DNA of 64,000 bases from Gordonia neofelifaecis NRRL B-59395 (GTDB lineage Bacteria; Actinomycetota; Actinomycetes; Mycobacteriales; Mycobacteriaceae): the NCBI RefSeq assembly GCF_000192435.1, contig NZ_AEUD01000007.1, forward strand, positions 62,001 through 126,000, given 5' to 3'. A model generated the notes under the pieces. It was not told where the DNA came from. It saw only the letters and a program-made list of their open reading frames with translations, and did not search any database. Positions 31,926 to 43,216 of this stretch are shown here, piece after piece (positions within the stretch are counted from its first letter, which is position 1; each line of letters opens with the position of its first letter). The translations under genes were made by a program, and so were the position numbers.

Positions 31926-32582
31926 TCAGCTGCCGGTGTGTCCGCGGAGCAGCTCCGCGAACGGGGTGACCTCACCGAGATCGTTGGCGCCGGTCGATCG
32001 GCGCGGGGCGGTGTCGAGATCGGTGGGTCCGCCGAATCCGGATACCGCCGCGGCACCGACCAGTCGCTGGGCGAGTTCCCCCGCGGCTCGACGCACGCGG
32101 CCGCCCAACTCAGTGGTGCCGAAGTCCTCGGTGGCAGCGAAGACCGCCGTCGGAACCGTGTCCGCGCGGAGGTAGCTCATCAGCGGCCGGACCGCGTGGT
32201 CGAGCACCAGGCTGTGCCGCGGCGTACCGGCGGTGGCCGCGATCAACATCGGGACCCCAGTCAGGGCGTCCGGGTCGAGAACGTCGAAGAACATCTTGAA
32301 CAGCCCGCTGTACGAGGCCGCGAAGATGGGAGTCACGGTGATGATTCCATCGGCGGCCGCGATCTGTTCGCGGGCGGCGGTGATGTCGGCGGGCGCGACG
32401 CCGGTCGTCACCGTGGTGGCGAGCGACTGAGCCAGCGGCGCGAGCTCGAGCACTTCCACGTCGACGGACTCGCCGCGGGCGGTCACGCCGGTGACCACGG
32501 CGTCGGCGAGCTGGTCGGCCAGGAGTCGAGTCGAGGACGGTGTCGAGACGCCGGCGCTGATCACGAGTAGACGGCGTGCCAT
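31926..32582 (-). CDS. CE1759-family NAD(P)H-dependent FMN reductase
   Basis: A 218-residue flavodoxin-fold reductase that supplies reduced FMN to a partner monooxygenase. The N-terminal FMN-binding loop is LLVISAGVSTPSSTRLLADQ; the segments ADGIITVTPIFAASYSGLFK and LIAATAGTPRHSLVLDHAVR complete the flavin site. It starts one base after the stop of the luciferase-like gene, so the two form a two-component system. The pairing and sequence match the CE1758/CE1759 pair of corynebacteria and relatives. The substrate is unknown. Confidence 0.9.
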   Translation of the reverse strand: MARRLLVISAGVSTPSSTRLLADQLADAVVTGVTARGESVDVEVLELAPLAQSLATTVTTGVAPADITAAREQIAAADGIITVTPIFAASYSGLFKMFFDVLDPDALTGVPMLIAATAGTPRHSLVLDHAVRPLMSYLRADTVPTAVFAATEDFGTTELGGRVRRAAGELAQRLVGAAAVSGFGGPTDLDTAPRRSTGANDLGEVTPFAELLRGHTGS

Positions 32583-32583
32583 G

Positions 32584-33726
32584 TCACCGGTCTCCCTTCA
32601 CACCTGCGGTGGCCGTCGCCTGGGCCGGCGTCACCTGGCGGTGCGCCGATTCGGGTCCTGCGGCGACCAGCGATTCGTGCGTCGGCGGGTCGGATGGCAC
32701 GTGCGCCGGGCGGCGACGGTCGAACTCGGCGCGCAGCGTCGGCACCACGTCCCGGCCGAGCATCTCGATCTGGTCGAGCACCTGCGGCAGGGGCAGGCCG
32801 GCGTGGTCGACGAGGAACAGCTGGCGCTGGTAGTCGCCCGCGTAATCGGCGAAGGACAGCGTCTTCTCGATCACCATCTCGGGGGTGCCGACGGTCAGCG
32901 GCGTCATGTCGGTGAACTCCTCCATCGACGGCCCGTGCCCGTACACCGGCGCGTTGTCGAAGTACGGACGGAAGAGCCGCTTGGCCTCCGCCTCGGTCTC
33001 GGCCATGAACACCTGGCCCCCGAGCCCGACGATCGCCTGGTCGGCCGAACCGTGCCCGTAGTGCTCGTAGCGCTGCCGGTACAGATTCACCATCTGCTCG
33101 GTGTGCTCCTTGTTCCAGAAAATGTTGTTGTGGAAGAAGCCGTCGCCGTAGAACGCGGCCTGCTCGGCGATCTCGGGAGACCGAATGGAGCCGTGCCAGA
33201 CGAACGGCGGAGTGTCGTCCAACGGTGCCGGAGTGGAGGTGTAACCCTGCAGCGGGGTGCGGAAGCGGCCCTCCCAGTCGATGTTCTTCTCACGCCACAG
33301 CCTGCGGAGCAGGTGGTAGTTCTCCACCGCCAGCGGAATGCCCTGACGGATGTCCTTGCCGAACCACGGGTACACCGGACCGGTGTTGCCGCGACCGAGT
33401 GTGACGTCGGTGCGACCGCCGGACAGATGCTGGAGCATCGCGAAGTCCTCGGCGATCTTGACCGGATCGTTGGTGGTGATCAGCGTTGTCGCGGTGGTCA
33501 GCCGGAGCTTCTCGGTCCGTGCGGCGATCCAGCCGAGCATGGTGGTCGGCGAGCTCGGCACGAAGGGCGGGTTGTGGTGCTCGCCGGTCGCGAAGACGTC
33601 CAGGCCCACCTCCTCGGCCTTCAGTGCGATCGCCGTCATCGCCTGAATCCGGTCGTGCTCACTGATGGTGTCGCCGGTGATCGGGTCGGTGGTGACGTCG
33701 CCGACGCTGAAGATTCCGAACTGCAT
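32584..33726 (-). CDS. CE1758-family FMN-dependent luciferase-like monooxygenase
   Basis: A 380-residue TIM-barrel flavin monooxygenase starting MQFGIFSVGDVTTDPITGDT at ATG 33726, which follows GAGGAG; the longer frame has no site. Family segments are GLDVFATGEHHNPPFVPSSP, GGRTDVTLGRGNTGPVYPWF and FVWHGSIRSPEIAEQAAFYG. It depends on reduced FMN from the reductase encoded immediately downstream. A perfect 14-bp palindrome at 33778-33791, about 52 bp upstream of the start, is a likely operator. The physiological substrate is unknown; the family is linked to xenobiotic or sulfur-compound oxidation. Confidence 0.92.
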   Translation of the reverse strand: MQFGIFSVGDVTTDPITGDTISEHDRIQAMTAIALKAEEVGLDVFATGEHHNPPFVPSSPTTMLGWIAARTEKLRLTTATTLITTNDPVKIAEDFAMLQHLSGGRTDVTLGRGNTGPVYPWFGKDIRQGIPLAVENYHLLRRLWREKNIDWEGRFRTPLQGYTSTPAPLDDTPPFVWHGSIRSPEIAEQAAFYGDGFFHNNIFWNKEHTEQMVNLYRQRYEHYGHGSADQAIVGLGGQVFMAETEAEAKRLFRPYFDNAPVYGHGPSMEEFTDMTPLTVGTPEMVIEKTLSFADYAGDYQRQLFLVDHAGLPLPQVLDQIEMLGRDVVPTLRAEFDRRRPAHVPSDPPTHESLVAAGPESAHRQVTPAQATATAGVKGDR

Positions 33727-33777
33727 CGAAGGCTCCTCGGTGGTAGATCCGCTCGCGCGGCTTTCAGCAAGCATAAC

Positions 33778-33791
33778 CGGACCATGGTCCG
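33778..33791. promoter_or_regulatory. 14-bp palindromic operator upstream of the monooxygenase
   Basis: CGGACCATGGTCCG is a perfect palindrome placed 52 bp before the monooxygenase start and 113 bp before the divergent CDF gene. TetR-type repressors often use sites of this form; no regulator gene is adjacent. Confidence 0.5.
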
Positions 33792-33903
33792 TTTAATTCC
33801 GGAGACGCACCGCTGTGCCACACGTCACGGATCGCTGCAGCGGCGCCGACTAGTCTTTTCATTCGCGGCCGCTCGGCCGCATCAGTTTCACGAGAGGCAA
33901 CTC

Positions 33904-34830
33904 ATGTCCGCAGAAGGGTCGACGCGCGCCATCGTCGCCGCCCTCGCCGCCAACGCCGGGATCGCGGTCGCCAAGTTCGTCGGCTTCGCGATCACCGGTT
34001 CGTCGTCGATGCTCGCCGAAGGCGTCCACTCCGTCGCCGACACCTCGAATCAGGGGCTGCTGCTGTTCGGTCAGCGCAGCGCCTCGCGGGAGGCCGACAA
34101 GCTCCACCCGTTCGGCTACGGACGGAGCCGGTACTTCTACTCCTTCATCGTCGCGCTGGTGATCTTCACCCTCGGTTCGATGTTCGCGCTGTACGAAGGC
34201 GTGGAGAAGATCCGGCACGCGGGCGATCACGGACTCGATTCGCCGATGGTGGCGGTGGTGATCCTGCTCGTCGCGATCTGCTTGGAGGGTTACAGCTTCC
34301 ACACCGCGCAGAAGGAGTCGCGAGTTCTCCGCGGAGACTCCTCGTGGTGGCAGTTCATCCGCACCTCGCGCAACCCCGAGCTGCCCGTGGTGCTGCTCGA
34401 GGACTCGGGGGCCCTCATCGGCCTGGTGCTCGCGCTCGCCGGCGTCGGGCTGACGATGATCACCGGCAACGCGGTCTGGGACGGCATCGGAACACTGTCC
34501 ATCGGCGTCCTGCTCGGACTCATCGCCATCGTGTTGATCATCGAGATGAAGAGCCTGTTGATCGGCGAGGGCGCCACCGACGCCGAGGAGCAGGCGCTGC
34601 GCGCGGCGATCCCGGGACAGGACGTCGATCGGGTCATCCACATGAAGACGCAGTACCTCGGTCCGGAGGAACTCCTCGTCGCGGCGAAGATCGCGATCGC
34701 GCCCGGGCTGGGTGCGGTCGAGATCGCCACGGCCATCGACGGTGCCGAGGCGCGGATCCGCGCGGTGGTGCCGCAGGCGCGCGTGATCTACCTCGAACCC
34801 GACATCGATCGCGGCGAGGGCGGTTCGTGA
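33904..34830 (+). CDS. Cation diffusion facilitator (CDF) metal exporter
   Basis: 308 residues with six membrane helices. The metal-site motif HSVADTSNQGLLLF in helix 2 has the expected HxxxD, and HPFGYGRSRYFYSFIVALVI follows. A second conserved Asp (LLEDSGALIGLVLAL) lies in helix 5. The cytosolic C-terminal domain (VDRVIHMKTQYLGPEELLVA) is that of the CDF dimer. It exports divalent cations, probably zinc, iron or manganese; specificity is not certain. ATG 33904 follows GAGAGG by seven bases. It is divergent from the monooxygenase. Confidence 0.92.
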   Translation: MSAEGSTRAIVAALAANAGIAVAKFVGFAITGSSSMLAEGVHSVADTSNQGLLLFGQRSASREADKLHPFGYGRSRYFYSFIVALVIFTLGSMFALYEGVEKIRHAGDHGLDSPMVAVVILLVAICLEGYSFHTAQKESRVLRGDSSWWQFIRTSRNPELPVVLLEDSGALIGLVLALAGVGLTMITGNAVWDGIGTLSIGVLLGLIAIVLIIEMKSLLIGEGATDAEEQALRAAIPGQDVDRVIHMKTQYLGPEELLVAAKIAIAPGLGAVEIATAIDGAEARIRAVVPQARVIYLEPDIDRGEGGS

Positions 34831-35038
34831 CCAACTCCTGATCCGGATGCGACCTGATGAAGCCCACTCATGCGCTAGCCTCTGAAACCGCAATGAATGT
34901 GGAAGGGATCACACTTATGGGGTCGGCTCGGGCGAGGCCACAACGCTGTTCGACGAGTACGCGCAACACCTAGCGCAGACGCCGTCCCGACCGTTCATCC
35001 CGCAGCGGAAATCCCGCGAATGAGCAAGGAGCACGTAC

Positions 35039-36595
35039 GTGACCAATTTCTTCGGTCGTGTGAAGTCGGTCGAGCAATCGATGGCCGACACCGACGAGCC
35101 CGAGACCAAGCTGAAGAAGGACCTGACCGCCTGGGACCTCACCGTCTTCGGCGTCGCCGTGGTCGTCGGTGCAGGCATCTTCACCCTCACCGCGCGAACG
35201 GCGGGCAACGTCGCCGGGCCCTCGGTGTCGCTGGCGTTCGTCCTCGCCGCCATCGCCTGCGGACTGGCGGCGCTCTGCTACGCCGAGTTCGCCTCGACGG
35301 TTCCGGTCGCCGGGTCGGCCTACACGTTCTCGTATGCGACGTTCGGTGAGTTCGTCGCCTGGATCATCGGCTGGGACCTCATCCTGGAGTTCGCGCTCGC
35401 CGCGTCGGTGGTCGCGAAGGGCTGGTCGTCATACCTCGGCAACGTCATCGGCGCCGGTAACAACGTCTTCGTCGTCGGCGGGCACAGCTACGACTGGGGT
35501 GCGGCACTGCTCATCGCCGTGCTCACCACGCTCCTCATCCTCGGCACCAAGTTGTCGTCGCGGGTCTCGGTCATCATCACCGCCGTCAAGGTCGCGGTGG
35601 TGCTCCTCGTCATCATCGTCGGCGCCTTCTACATCACCGGTAAGAACTACTCGCCGTACATCCCGCCCGCGCAACCGAACGAGACCGGCGAAAGCGGCAT
35701 CCATCAGACGCTGTTCTCGTGGATCACCGGCGCCACCGGCAGTCAGTACGGCTGGTATGGACTCCTCGCCGCGGCATCGCTCGTGTTCTTCGCCTTCATC
35801 GGCTTCGACGTCGTCGCGACCACCGCTGAGGAGACGAAGGATCCCCAGAAGTCGCTGCCGCGCGGCATTCTCGGCTCGCTCGTCATCGTGACGATCCTGT
35901 ACGTGGGCGTCTCGCTGGTCCTGACCGGCATGGTGCCGTACACCGACCTCGCCGACAAGACCCTGCCCGACGGGACGGTCGAATCGTCGACGCTCGCGAC
36001 AGCGTTCGAGGCACACGGCATCACGTGGGCGCAATGGGCGATCAACATCGGCGCTCTCGCCGGACTGACGACGGTCGTGATGGTCATGCTGCTCGGCCAG
36101 ACGCGCGTCGGTTTCGCCATGGCGCGCGACGGCCTGCTGCCGCGCGGCCTGGCCAAGACGGGCAACCGCGGTACGCCGGTCCGCATCACGCTGATCGTCG
36201 GCGTCGTCTCGGCGGCGCTCGCCTTCTTCTTCCCGATGGGCACGCTCGAAGAGATGGTCAACATCGGCACCCTGTTCGCATTCGTCCTCGTCTGCGTCGG
36301 CGTCGTGGTGCTGCGCCGAACGCGTCCGGATCTCAAGCGCGGTTTCACCGTGCCGTTCGTCCCGCTGGTCCCGATCCTGGCGGTCATCGCCTGCTTCTGG
36401 CTGATGATCAACCTGTCGATCGAGACCTGGATCCGGTTCGTGATCTGGATGATGATCGGCATCGTGGTCTACCTGACCTACGGCGCCAAGCACTCGGTGC
36501 TCGGCATGCGCGAGCGGAAGGAACTGCCGTCGTACGACGACCTGACCCCGGGATCCGGCACCGGATCGGACAGCGGTCCGACCAGTTCGACGTGA
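35039..36595 (+). CDS. APC-family amino-acid permease (Rv3253c-like)
   Basis: 518 residues with about twelve membrane helices. The family motif VFGVAVVVGAGIFTLTARTA in helix 1 contains the unwound Gly-rich segment of APC transporters. FAFIGFDVVATTAEETKDPQ in helix 6 and LGQTRVGFAMARDGLLPRGL in helix 8 are typical of cationic amino acid transporters. It imports an amino acid with a proton; the exact substrate is not clear. GTG 35039 has AAGGAG upstream. The gene corresponds to Rv3253c-type permeases close to sahH in mycobacteria. Confidence 0.93.
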   Translation: MTNFFGRVKSVEQSMADTDEPETKLKKDLTAWDLTVFGVAVVVGAGIFTLTARTAGNVAGPSVSLAFVLAAIACGLAALCYAEFASTVPVAGSAYTFSYATFGEFVAWIIGWDLILEFALAASVVAKGWSSYLGNVIGAGNNVFVVGGHSYDWGAALLIAVLTTLLILGTKLSSRVSVIITAVKVAVVLLVIIVGAFYITGKNYSPYIPPAQPNETGESGIHQTLFSWITGATGSQYGWYGLLAAASLVFFAFIGFDVVATTAEETKDPQKSLPRGILGSLVIVTILYVGVSLVLTGMVPYTDLADKTLPDGTVESSTLATAFEAHGITWAQWAINIGALAGLTTVVMVMLLGQTRVGFAMARDGLLPRGLAKTGNRGTPVRITLIVGVVSAALAFFFPMGTLEEMVNIGTLFAFVLVCVGVVVLRRTRPDLKRGFTVPFVPLVPILAVIACFWLMINLSIETWIRFVIWMMIGIVVYLTYGAKHSVLGMRERKELPSYDDLTPGSGTGSDSGPTSST

Positions 36596-36623
36596 TCGCG
36601 ATAGCGTAGAAGGACCTAGGACT

Positions 36624-36654
36624 GGTACCGGTCGCCGAAACGGCGGCCGGTACC
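36624..36654 (+). terminator. 14-bp hairpin between permease and ahcY
   Basis: GGTACCGG-T-CGCCG pairs with CGGCG-G-CCGGTACC around an AAA loop (36624-36654). The stem is complete if one T-G wobble is allowed. It ends 37 bp before the ahcY start. It could end the permease transcript or regulate ahcY; it does not match the SAH riboswitch consensus as far as I can judge. Confidence 0.5.
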
Positions 36655-36691
36655 GTCGTTCACGATCCACATGTCAATCGAGAGGCACCAG

Positions 36692-38164
<1,473 letters not shown>

Positions 38165-38250
38165 CCTCGGAGGTCGGTTGGGGAGGTCCTGTTCTCCGCC
38201 GTCACGCCACTGGGGTTGTCGAGCCCATCGATACGGCGTGCGGGAGGTCT

Positions 38251-38318
38251 AAGGCTGTCGTTCGGTGCCACCAGGTGACACTGAACGACAGCCTTGATCT
38301 CGTCACGCACTTCGTTCG
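38251..38318 (-). repeat. Palindromic repeat, copy 2 (inverted relative to 13677-13738)
   Basis: AAGGCTGTCGTTCGGTG (38251-38267) pairs with 38279-38295, one mismatch in 17 bp, around an 11-base loop. Both palindrome and right flank (to about 38318) match 13677-13738 in reverse orientation. It lies between the ahcY and tmk stops in a 217-bp gap without genes. Confidence 0.7.
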
Positions 38319-38381
38319 TCTATGGGGCGTCGCGTATCGAGACCCGGGCCCCGGTAAGAGGACTTCTGCGCCCGGGTACGA

Positions 38382-39011
38382 CTACAGCTGAGCCAGCACC
38401 GCCGCGACGGCGTCGTCGCCGTCGGCCCACGACCACGACGACATCCAGTGCGATTCGACGAACTCGCCGTACACGCGGTACACCGCGTGCTGGAGTTCGG
38501 CGTCGCGCTCGTAGGAGTCGACGGGTCGGTCGGCATCGGTCTCGGCACGACCGTTCGCTCGGCTCATCGCGACGTCGGGCGGCACGCCGAGAAGCAGCTG
38601 ATGGTCGGGGACGGGTAGCTGGAACCGGCCGAACTCCAGATCGGCGACCCACTCGACCACCTCGGAATCGGCGCCGCCTCCGAGCCGGGCCGCGCTGTAG
38701 GCCGCATTGGACGCGCAGTACCGATCGCAGATCACCAGGTCGTGCGCGGTGAGCGCCTCGCGCAGCTGTCTGCGCGCGGCGGCGCGGTCGAGCGCGAAGA
38801 GCAACGCCATCGCGTACACGCTTTCGCGCAGATCGCCGTGCCGTCCGTGCAGTGCCTCGGAGGCCAGGTCTGCGGTGATCGACTCCCCGTAGCGAGGGAA
38901 CGCCAGCGTGGAGACCGATGCGCCTCGGTCGGTCGCGGCCGCTTCGATGCGTCCGACGATGGTGCGTTTGCCTGCACCGTCGAGCCCTTCGACAGCTACC
39001 AGAATGCCCAC
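38382..39011 (-). CDS. tmk: Thymidylate kinase
   Basis: Phosphorylates dTMP to dTDP. The product has 209 residues from GTG 39011 (MGILVAVEGLDGAGKRTIVG); a longer frame is a shadow. The P-loop GLDGAGKRT has the Arg seen in mycobacterial enzymes. DRY-type CDRYCASNAAYSAARLGGGA and the LID-side RANGRAETDADRPVDSYERD are present. The gene is convergent with ahcY, reversed compared with M. tuberculosis, where both are on the same strand. It is divergent from mtrA across 111 bp. Confidence 0.95.
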   Translation of the reverse strand: MGILVAVEGLDGAGKRTIVGRIEAAATDRGASVSTLAFPRYGESITADLASEALHGRHGDLRESVYAMALLFALDRAAARRQLREALTAHDLVICDRYCASNAAYSAARLGGGADSEVVEWVADLEFGRFQLPVPDHQLLLGVPPDVAMSRANGRAETDADRPVDSYERDAELQHAVYRVYGEFVESHWMSSWSWADGDDAVAAVLAQL

Positions 39012-39122
39012 GCCGCACAGTGTAGGCAGTGCTGCCGTAGTTGCGGTCCAGGCGCGCCGGAACCGCCCGGACCTGCGGGCCAAGGCGTGTCGCACCGCAG
39101 GATCGGCGACGAAGATGACACG

Positions 39123-39809
39123 ATGACAGGCATGAAGCCTCGCATCCTGGTCGTTGACGACGACGCCGCGCTCGCCGAGATGCTGACGATCGTCCTCAAG
39201 AACGAAGGCTTCGAGCCCTTCGTCGTCGGCGACGGCACGCAGGCCCTGACCGCCGTCCGCGAAGTCCGGCCCGACCTCGTCCTACTCGATCTGATGCTGC
39301 CGGGGATGAACGGCATCGACGTCTGCCGGGTCCTCCGCTCGGATTCGGGCGTGCCCATCGTGATGCTGACCGCCAAGTCCGACACCGTGGACGTGGTGTT
39401 GGGGCTCGAGTCCGGCGCCGACGACTACATGGTGAAGCCCTTCAAACCCAAGGAACTCGTCGCACGGATCCGGGCGCGGCTTCGCCGCACCGAGGACGAT
39501 CCCGCGGAGCTCCTGGCGATCGGCCCGGTGGAGATCGACGTTCCCGCGCACAAGGTGACGCGCGACGGCGTGCCGATCTCGCTCACGCCGTTGGAGTTCG
39601 ACCTGCTTGTCGCGCTGGCGCGTAAGCCGCGCCAGGTGTTCACGCGTGACGTGCTGCTCGAACAGGTGTGGGGATACCGTCACCCGGCCGACACCCGGCT
39701 GGTGAACGTTCACGTGCAGAGGTTGCGCGCCAAAGTCGAGATCGACCCGGAGAATCCGGAGATCGTGCTCACTGTGAGAGGGGTCGGTTACAAGGCCGGT
39801 CCGCCGTGA
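39123..39809 (+). CDS. mtrA: Two-component response regulator MtrA
   Basis: Essential OmpR-type response regulator of mycolata that coordinates cell division, wall synthesis and DnaA/RpfB expression. The 228 residues are almost identical to mycobacterial MtrA. The phosphoacceptor is Asp56 in [16 protein letters not shown], and the winged helix ends [20 protein letters not shown]. The start is ATG 39123 ([14 protein letters not shown]) with an alternative ATG at 39132. The stop overlaps the mtrB start (GTGA), so the pair is translationally coupled. Confidence 0.98.
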   Translation: MTGMKPRILVVDDDAALAEMLTIVLKNEGFEPFVVGDGTQALTAVREVRPDLVLLDLMLPGMNGIDVCRVLRSDSGVPIVMLTAKSDTVDVVLGLESGADDYMVKPFKPKELVARIRARLRRTEDDPAELLAIGPVEIDVPAHKVTRDGVPISLTPLEFDLLVALARKPRQVFTRDVLLEQVWGYRHPADTRLVNVHVQRLRAKVEIDPENPEIVLTVRGVGYKAGPP

Positions 39810-41431
39810 TCGGAGGCCGTCGGATCCACCGAGGGCCGCTCGATCGTCTCATCGCTCTGCTCCGGCGTGCCGCCACGACCGTCGGGCACACGGCCGGTCA
39901 ACTGTGGCGCCGCTCGGTGCAGACCCGGGTCATCGTCTCGACGCTGGTCCTGTCGTTCGTGGTGTTGCTGATCCTCGGTTTCGTGTTGATCAGTCAGATC
40001 ACCGGTCGGCTCCTGGACGCCAAGGAAGAGGTGGCGACCGACGAGATCGCGCGGATGCGCGCGGTGGTCGAACGGGTGCTGAGCAGCGCCGAGTCGAACA
40101 CCGCGGTGCAGAACCGCCTGGCGCGCGCCCGTTCGCTGCTCACCGATCAGGACACCGAGACCACGCAGAGCGCATCGGTCGCCGGATCGTTCGACTCGGT
40201 CCTGGTGGTGCCCGCCGAATCCGCGGGCGAGCAGGAGGTCGCCGTGGGACCGGTGCGTGACGTGCCTGCGTCCCTGCGGAAGATGGTGGCGGGCGGCCAG
40301 GTCGCGTTTCAGTACACCTCGATCGAGCATGGCGGCGACACCGTGCCCGCCCTCGTCATCGGGTCGCCCGTGGAGAGTCCGATCCAGGGTCTGGAACTGT
40401 ATCTGGTGTTCCCCTTGGGCAGCGAGCAGAACACCGTCTCGCTGGTCCGCGGGACCCTCCTGACCGGCGGCATCGTGCTGCTCGGCCTGCTCGCGGCGAT
40501 CGCCTGGCTGGTGACTCGGCAGGTGATGGGCCCATTGCGGGCGGCGTCGCGAACAGCCGTGCGGTTCGCGGACGGGCGGCTGTCCGAGCGGATGCCGGTC
40601 CAGGGCGAGGACGAGTTCGCGCGGCTCGCGGTCTCGTTCAACGACATGGCGGAGAGCCTGTCCAGGCAGATCAACCACCTGGAGGAGTTCGGCGGACTGC
40701 AGCGGCAGTTCACCTCGGACGTCAGCCATGAGCTGCGCACACCGCTCACGACCGTTCGGATGGCCGCGGACCTGCTCTACGACGGCCGCGAGGACCTCGA
40801 CCCCGTCCAGCGACGATCGGTGGAACTGCTCGACAAGGAGCTGAACCGGTTCGAGACGCTCCTGACCGAGCTGCTGGAGATCTCGCGGCACGACGCGGGA
40901 ATGGCCGAACTCGCCGCCGAACGACTGGACATCGCGGTCCCGATCGACGCGGCCGTCTCGACGGTCGCCCATCTCGCGGCCGAGAGCGGCAGCGATCTGA
41001 TCGTCGACATGCCGGCCGAGCCGGTGCTGGCGGAGATCGACCCCCGGCGGGTGGAGCGGATTCTGCGGAATCTGCTCGCGAACGCGATCGACCACGGTGA
41101 GCACCGGCCGGTGACGCTCACGATGCGGTCCGACGGCGACGCGGTCGCCATCACCGTGCGGGACCAGGGCATCGGTCTGCGTCCCGGAGAGGAGAAGCTC
41201 GTATTCAATCGGTTCTGGCGATCGGATCCGTCGCGCGTGCGACGCTCGGGCGGAACCGGGCTCGGTCTGGCGATCAGCATCGAGGACGCCCGCCTGCATC
41301 AGGGTCGGCTCGAGGCGTGGGGCGCTCCCGGTGAGGGCTCGTGCTTCCGTCTCACCCTGCCGCTGGTGCGTGGGCACAAACTGCTGGGCAGCCCATTGCC
41401 GCTGAAACCGATCGGAGAGGGTGGTCGATGA
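39806..41431 (+). CDS. mtrB: Two-component sensor histidine kinase MtrB
   Basis: Membrane kinase partner of MtrA. The 541 residues show two membrane helices (about 37-60 and 210-235) enclosing an extracellular domain, then a HAMP segment ([20 protein letters not shown]). The HisKA phosphoacceptor is His308 in [12 protein letters not shown], and the ATPase domain has [11 protein letters not shown] and the G boxes RDQGIGL and [16 protein letters not shown] 39806 overlaps the mtrA stop, and its own stop overlaps lpqB (ATGA). Confidence 0.97.
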   Translation: MIGGRRIHRGPLDRLIALLRRAATTVGHTAGQLWRRSVQTRVIVSTLVLSFVVLLILGFVLISQITGRLLDAKEEVATDEIARMRAVVERVLSSAESNTAVQNRLARARSLLTDQDTETTQSASVAGSFDSVLVVPAESAGEQEVAVGPVRDVPASLRKMVAGGQVAFQYTSIEHGGDTVPALVIGSPVESPIQGLELYLVFPLGSEQNTVSLVRGTLLTGGIVLLGLLAAIAWLVTRQVMGPLRAASRTAVRFADGRLSERMPVQGEDEFARLAVSFNDMAESLSRQINHLEEFGGLQRQFTSDVSHELRTPLTTVRMAADLLYDGREDLDPVQRRSVELLDKELNRFETLLTELLEISRHDAGMAELAAERLDIAVPIDAAVSTVAHLAAESGSDLIVDMPAEPVLAEIDPRRVERILRNLLANAIDHGEHRPVTLTMRSDGDAVAITVRDQGIGLRPGEEKLVFNRFWRSDPSRVRRSGGTGLGLAISIEDARLHQGRLEAWGAPGEGSCFRLTLPLVRGHKLLGSPLPLKPIGEGGR

Positions 41432-43155
41432 GACGCGTCGTCGTGCTCCTGTCCATGCTGCTCGCGGGCGCGCTGGTGCTGACCGGTTGCGTCGACATCC
41501 CGGATTCGTCGTCGCCGCAGCCCATCCAGGCGTTCGACCGCAAGCGTCCGACGAACATCGTGCCGTCGCCGAAGAAGGGCGACGACCCCGAGACCGTTGC
41601 GCGCAACTTCGTGAAGTCGATGTCGGACCCGACCGCCGGACATCGGGCGGCGCGCAAGTTCCTGACTCCGGACGCCAGTCAGCGCTGGGACGACCAGGGC
41701 GACATGACGGTGATACGAGACGTCGGAGTGATCATCGACGAGCGCACCAGCGACGCCGTCCGGTTGCGGATCACCGGCGAGAAGACCGGCGCCCTGACAC
41801 CCGCCGGAACCCTGCGGCCGACCAGCGGGTCGGAGGTGATCGCACTGTCGCTGGAGCGGGTCGACGGCGAGTGGAAGGTCAGTGGCGACGTCCCCGCCGG
41901 GTCGATCACCGACGCCTCCCAGTTCCTCACCGCGTACCGACAGGCCGACCTGTTCTATCCGGACCGCACGCTGACCCGGCTGATCGCCGATCCGCGCTGG
42001 TTCTTCGGCTCCGAGCCCGACGGCTCGGTCCTGGTCAACCGTCTGCTCGCGGGGCCGACGCCCCAGCTCGAGGGGGCGGTGGGCGAGGGCGCCGCGCGGG
42101 GCGTCGCCCTGTCCGGGCCGGTCACGGTCGTCGGCGACACGGTGACCGTCCCGCTCGGCAACGTCGCCGACACCGACCAGAAGGATCGGACGGTGCTGGC
42201 CGCGCAGATCGTCTGGACCCTCGACTACGCCGGGATCACCGGAACGTATCGGATCACCGCCGACGGCGCACCGCTGGTGCAGGGACGCGATGAGGGGTGG
42301 CGGCCGGCCGACGTCAGCTCGTTCGAACCCGAGCCGGTCAAGCGCGCGGCCGATCCCGTACATCTGGTGCGTGACGGTGGCCTGGCGCGGCTGACGGGCA
42401 ATCGCGCGGTCCCGGTCGACGGCCCGCTGGGATCCAGCCACGATCTGGAGTCGGCCGCGATCTCCGCAGATCTCACCCGGAGCGCAGCGGTGGCGAATCG
42501 AGGCGGGCGACGGACGCTGCTCGTGGGACCGTACGGCGGCGATCCGGCGGAGGTGGCTTCGGGCGCCACGATCACCACGCCCTCGTTCGCCCCGGACGCG
42601 GCCACCGGGTACACGGTGATCGACGGCAGGCCGGTCCGCTGGGTCGCCGCCGACGGCGGCCTCCCGGGCAGCGTCGAACCGATCGACGCGAGCGAGGTGA
42701 CGGCCGCGGCTCCGGGCCCGATCACCGACATGCAGATCTCTCCCGACGGCGTCCGGGTGGCGCTGGTGGTCGGCGGCAAGGTGCTGCTGGCCGTCGTCTC
42801 CGTCAACGACCGAGGCGTGCCGTCGCTCACCGGCGTGTATCCGCTGGCTCCTGATATCGGGGGCCCGGGGGTCGCGGTGGCCTGGTCCTCGACGAAGACG
42901 ATGTACATCGCGGTGTCCGGCGACGACACCCCGGTGTGGACCGCCTCGATCGTCGGCACCCAGCCGGGAGAGCTCGTCAGCGGGAATCTCAAGCCGCCGG
43001 TGGTCGACATCGCGGCGTCACCGACCACCGTCTACGTCGCGGACAACCGCGGCGTGCAGCAGATCGGCACCGGCCAGACCCGCCCGGACCAGTACTGGAC
43101 GGCAGTGGGCCCCGACGCCGGGCCGGGCACCAGGCCGGTGATCCCGGGAAGCTGA
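41428..43155 (+). CDS. lpqB: Lipoprotein LpqB, MtrAB accessory factor
   Basis: A cell-surface lipoprotein that modulates MtrB signalling. The 575 residues begin with a lipoprotein signal peptide whose lipobox is ALVLTGC (Cys at about residue 22). The first half is a GerMN-type domain ([20 protein letters not shown]); the second half is beta-propeller-like ([20 protein letters not shown]). ATG 41428 overlaps the mtrB stop, completing the conserved mtrA-mtrB-lpqB unit. Length and order match M. tuberculosis Rv3244c. Confidence 0.97.
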   Translation: MRRVVVLLSMLLAGALVLTGCVDIPDSSSPQPIQAFDRKRPTNIVPSPKKGDDPETVARNFVKSMSDPTAGHRAARKFLTPDASQRWDDQGDMTVIRDVGVIIDERTSDAVRLRITGEKTGALTPAGTLRPTSGSEVIALSLERVDGEWKVSGDVPAGSITDASQFLTAYRQADLFYPDRTLTRLIADPRWFFGSEPDGSVLVNRLLAGPTPQLEGAVGEGAARGVALSGPVTVVGDTVTVPLGNVADTDQKDRTVLAAQIVWTLDYAGITGTYRITADGAPLVQGRDEGWRPADVSSFEPEPVKRAADPVHLVRDGGLARLTGNRAVPVDGPLGSSHDLESAAISADLTRSAAVANRGGRRTLLVGPYGGDPAEVASGATITTPSFAPDAATGYTVIDGRPVRWVAADGGLPGSVEPIDASEVTAAAPGPITDMQISPDGVRVALVVGGKVLLAVVSVNDRGVPSLTGVYPLAPDIGGPGVAVAWSSTKTMYIAVSGDDTPVWTASIVGTQPGELVSGNLKPPVVDIAASPTTVYVADNRGVQQIGTGQTRPDQYWTAVGPDAGPGTRPVIPGS

Positions 43156-43216
43156 CGCCGCGGGCTGTGGACCGCCCCGGTGACATGCGGTCGGAGGCGG
43201 CGGACAATCGTCGAGC

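Noticed and set aside
36596-36691. SAH riboswitch upstream of ahcY
   Set aside because: No conserved SAH riboswitch core could be recognised; only a simple hairpin is visible.
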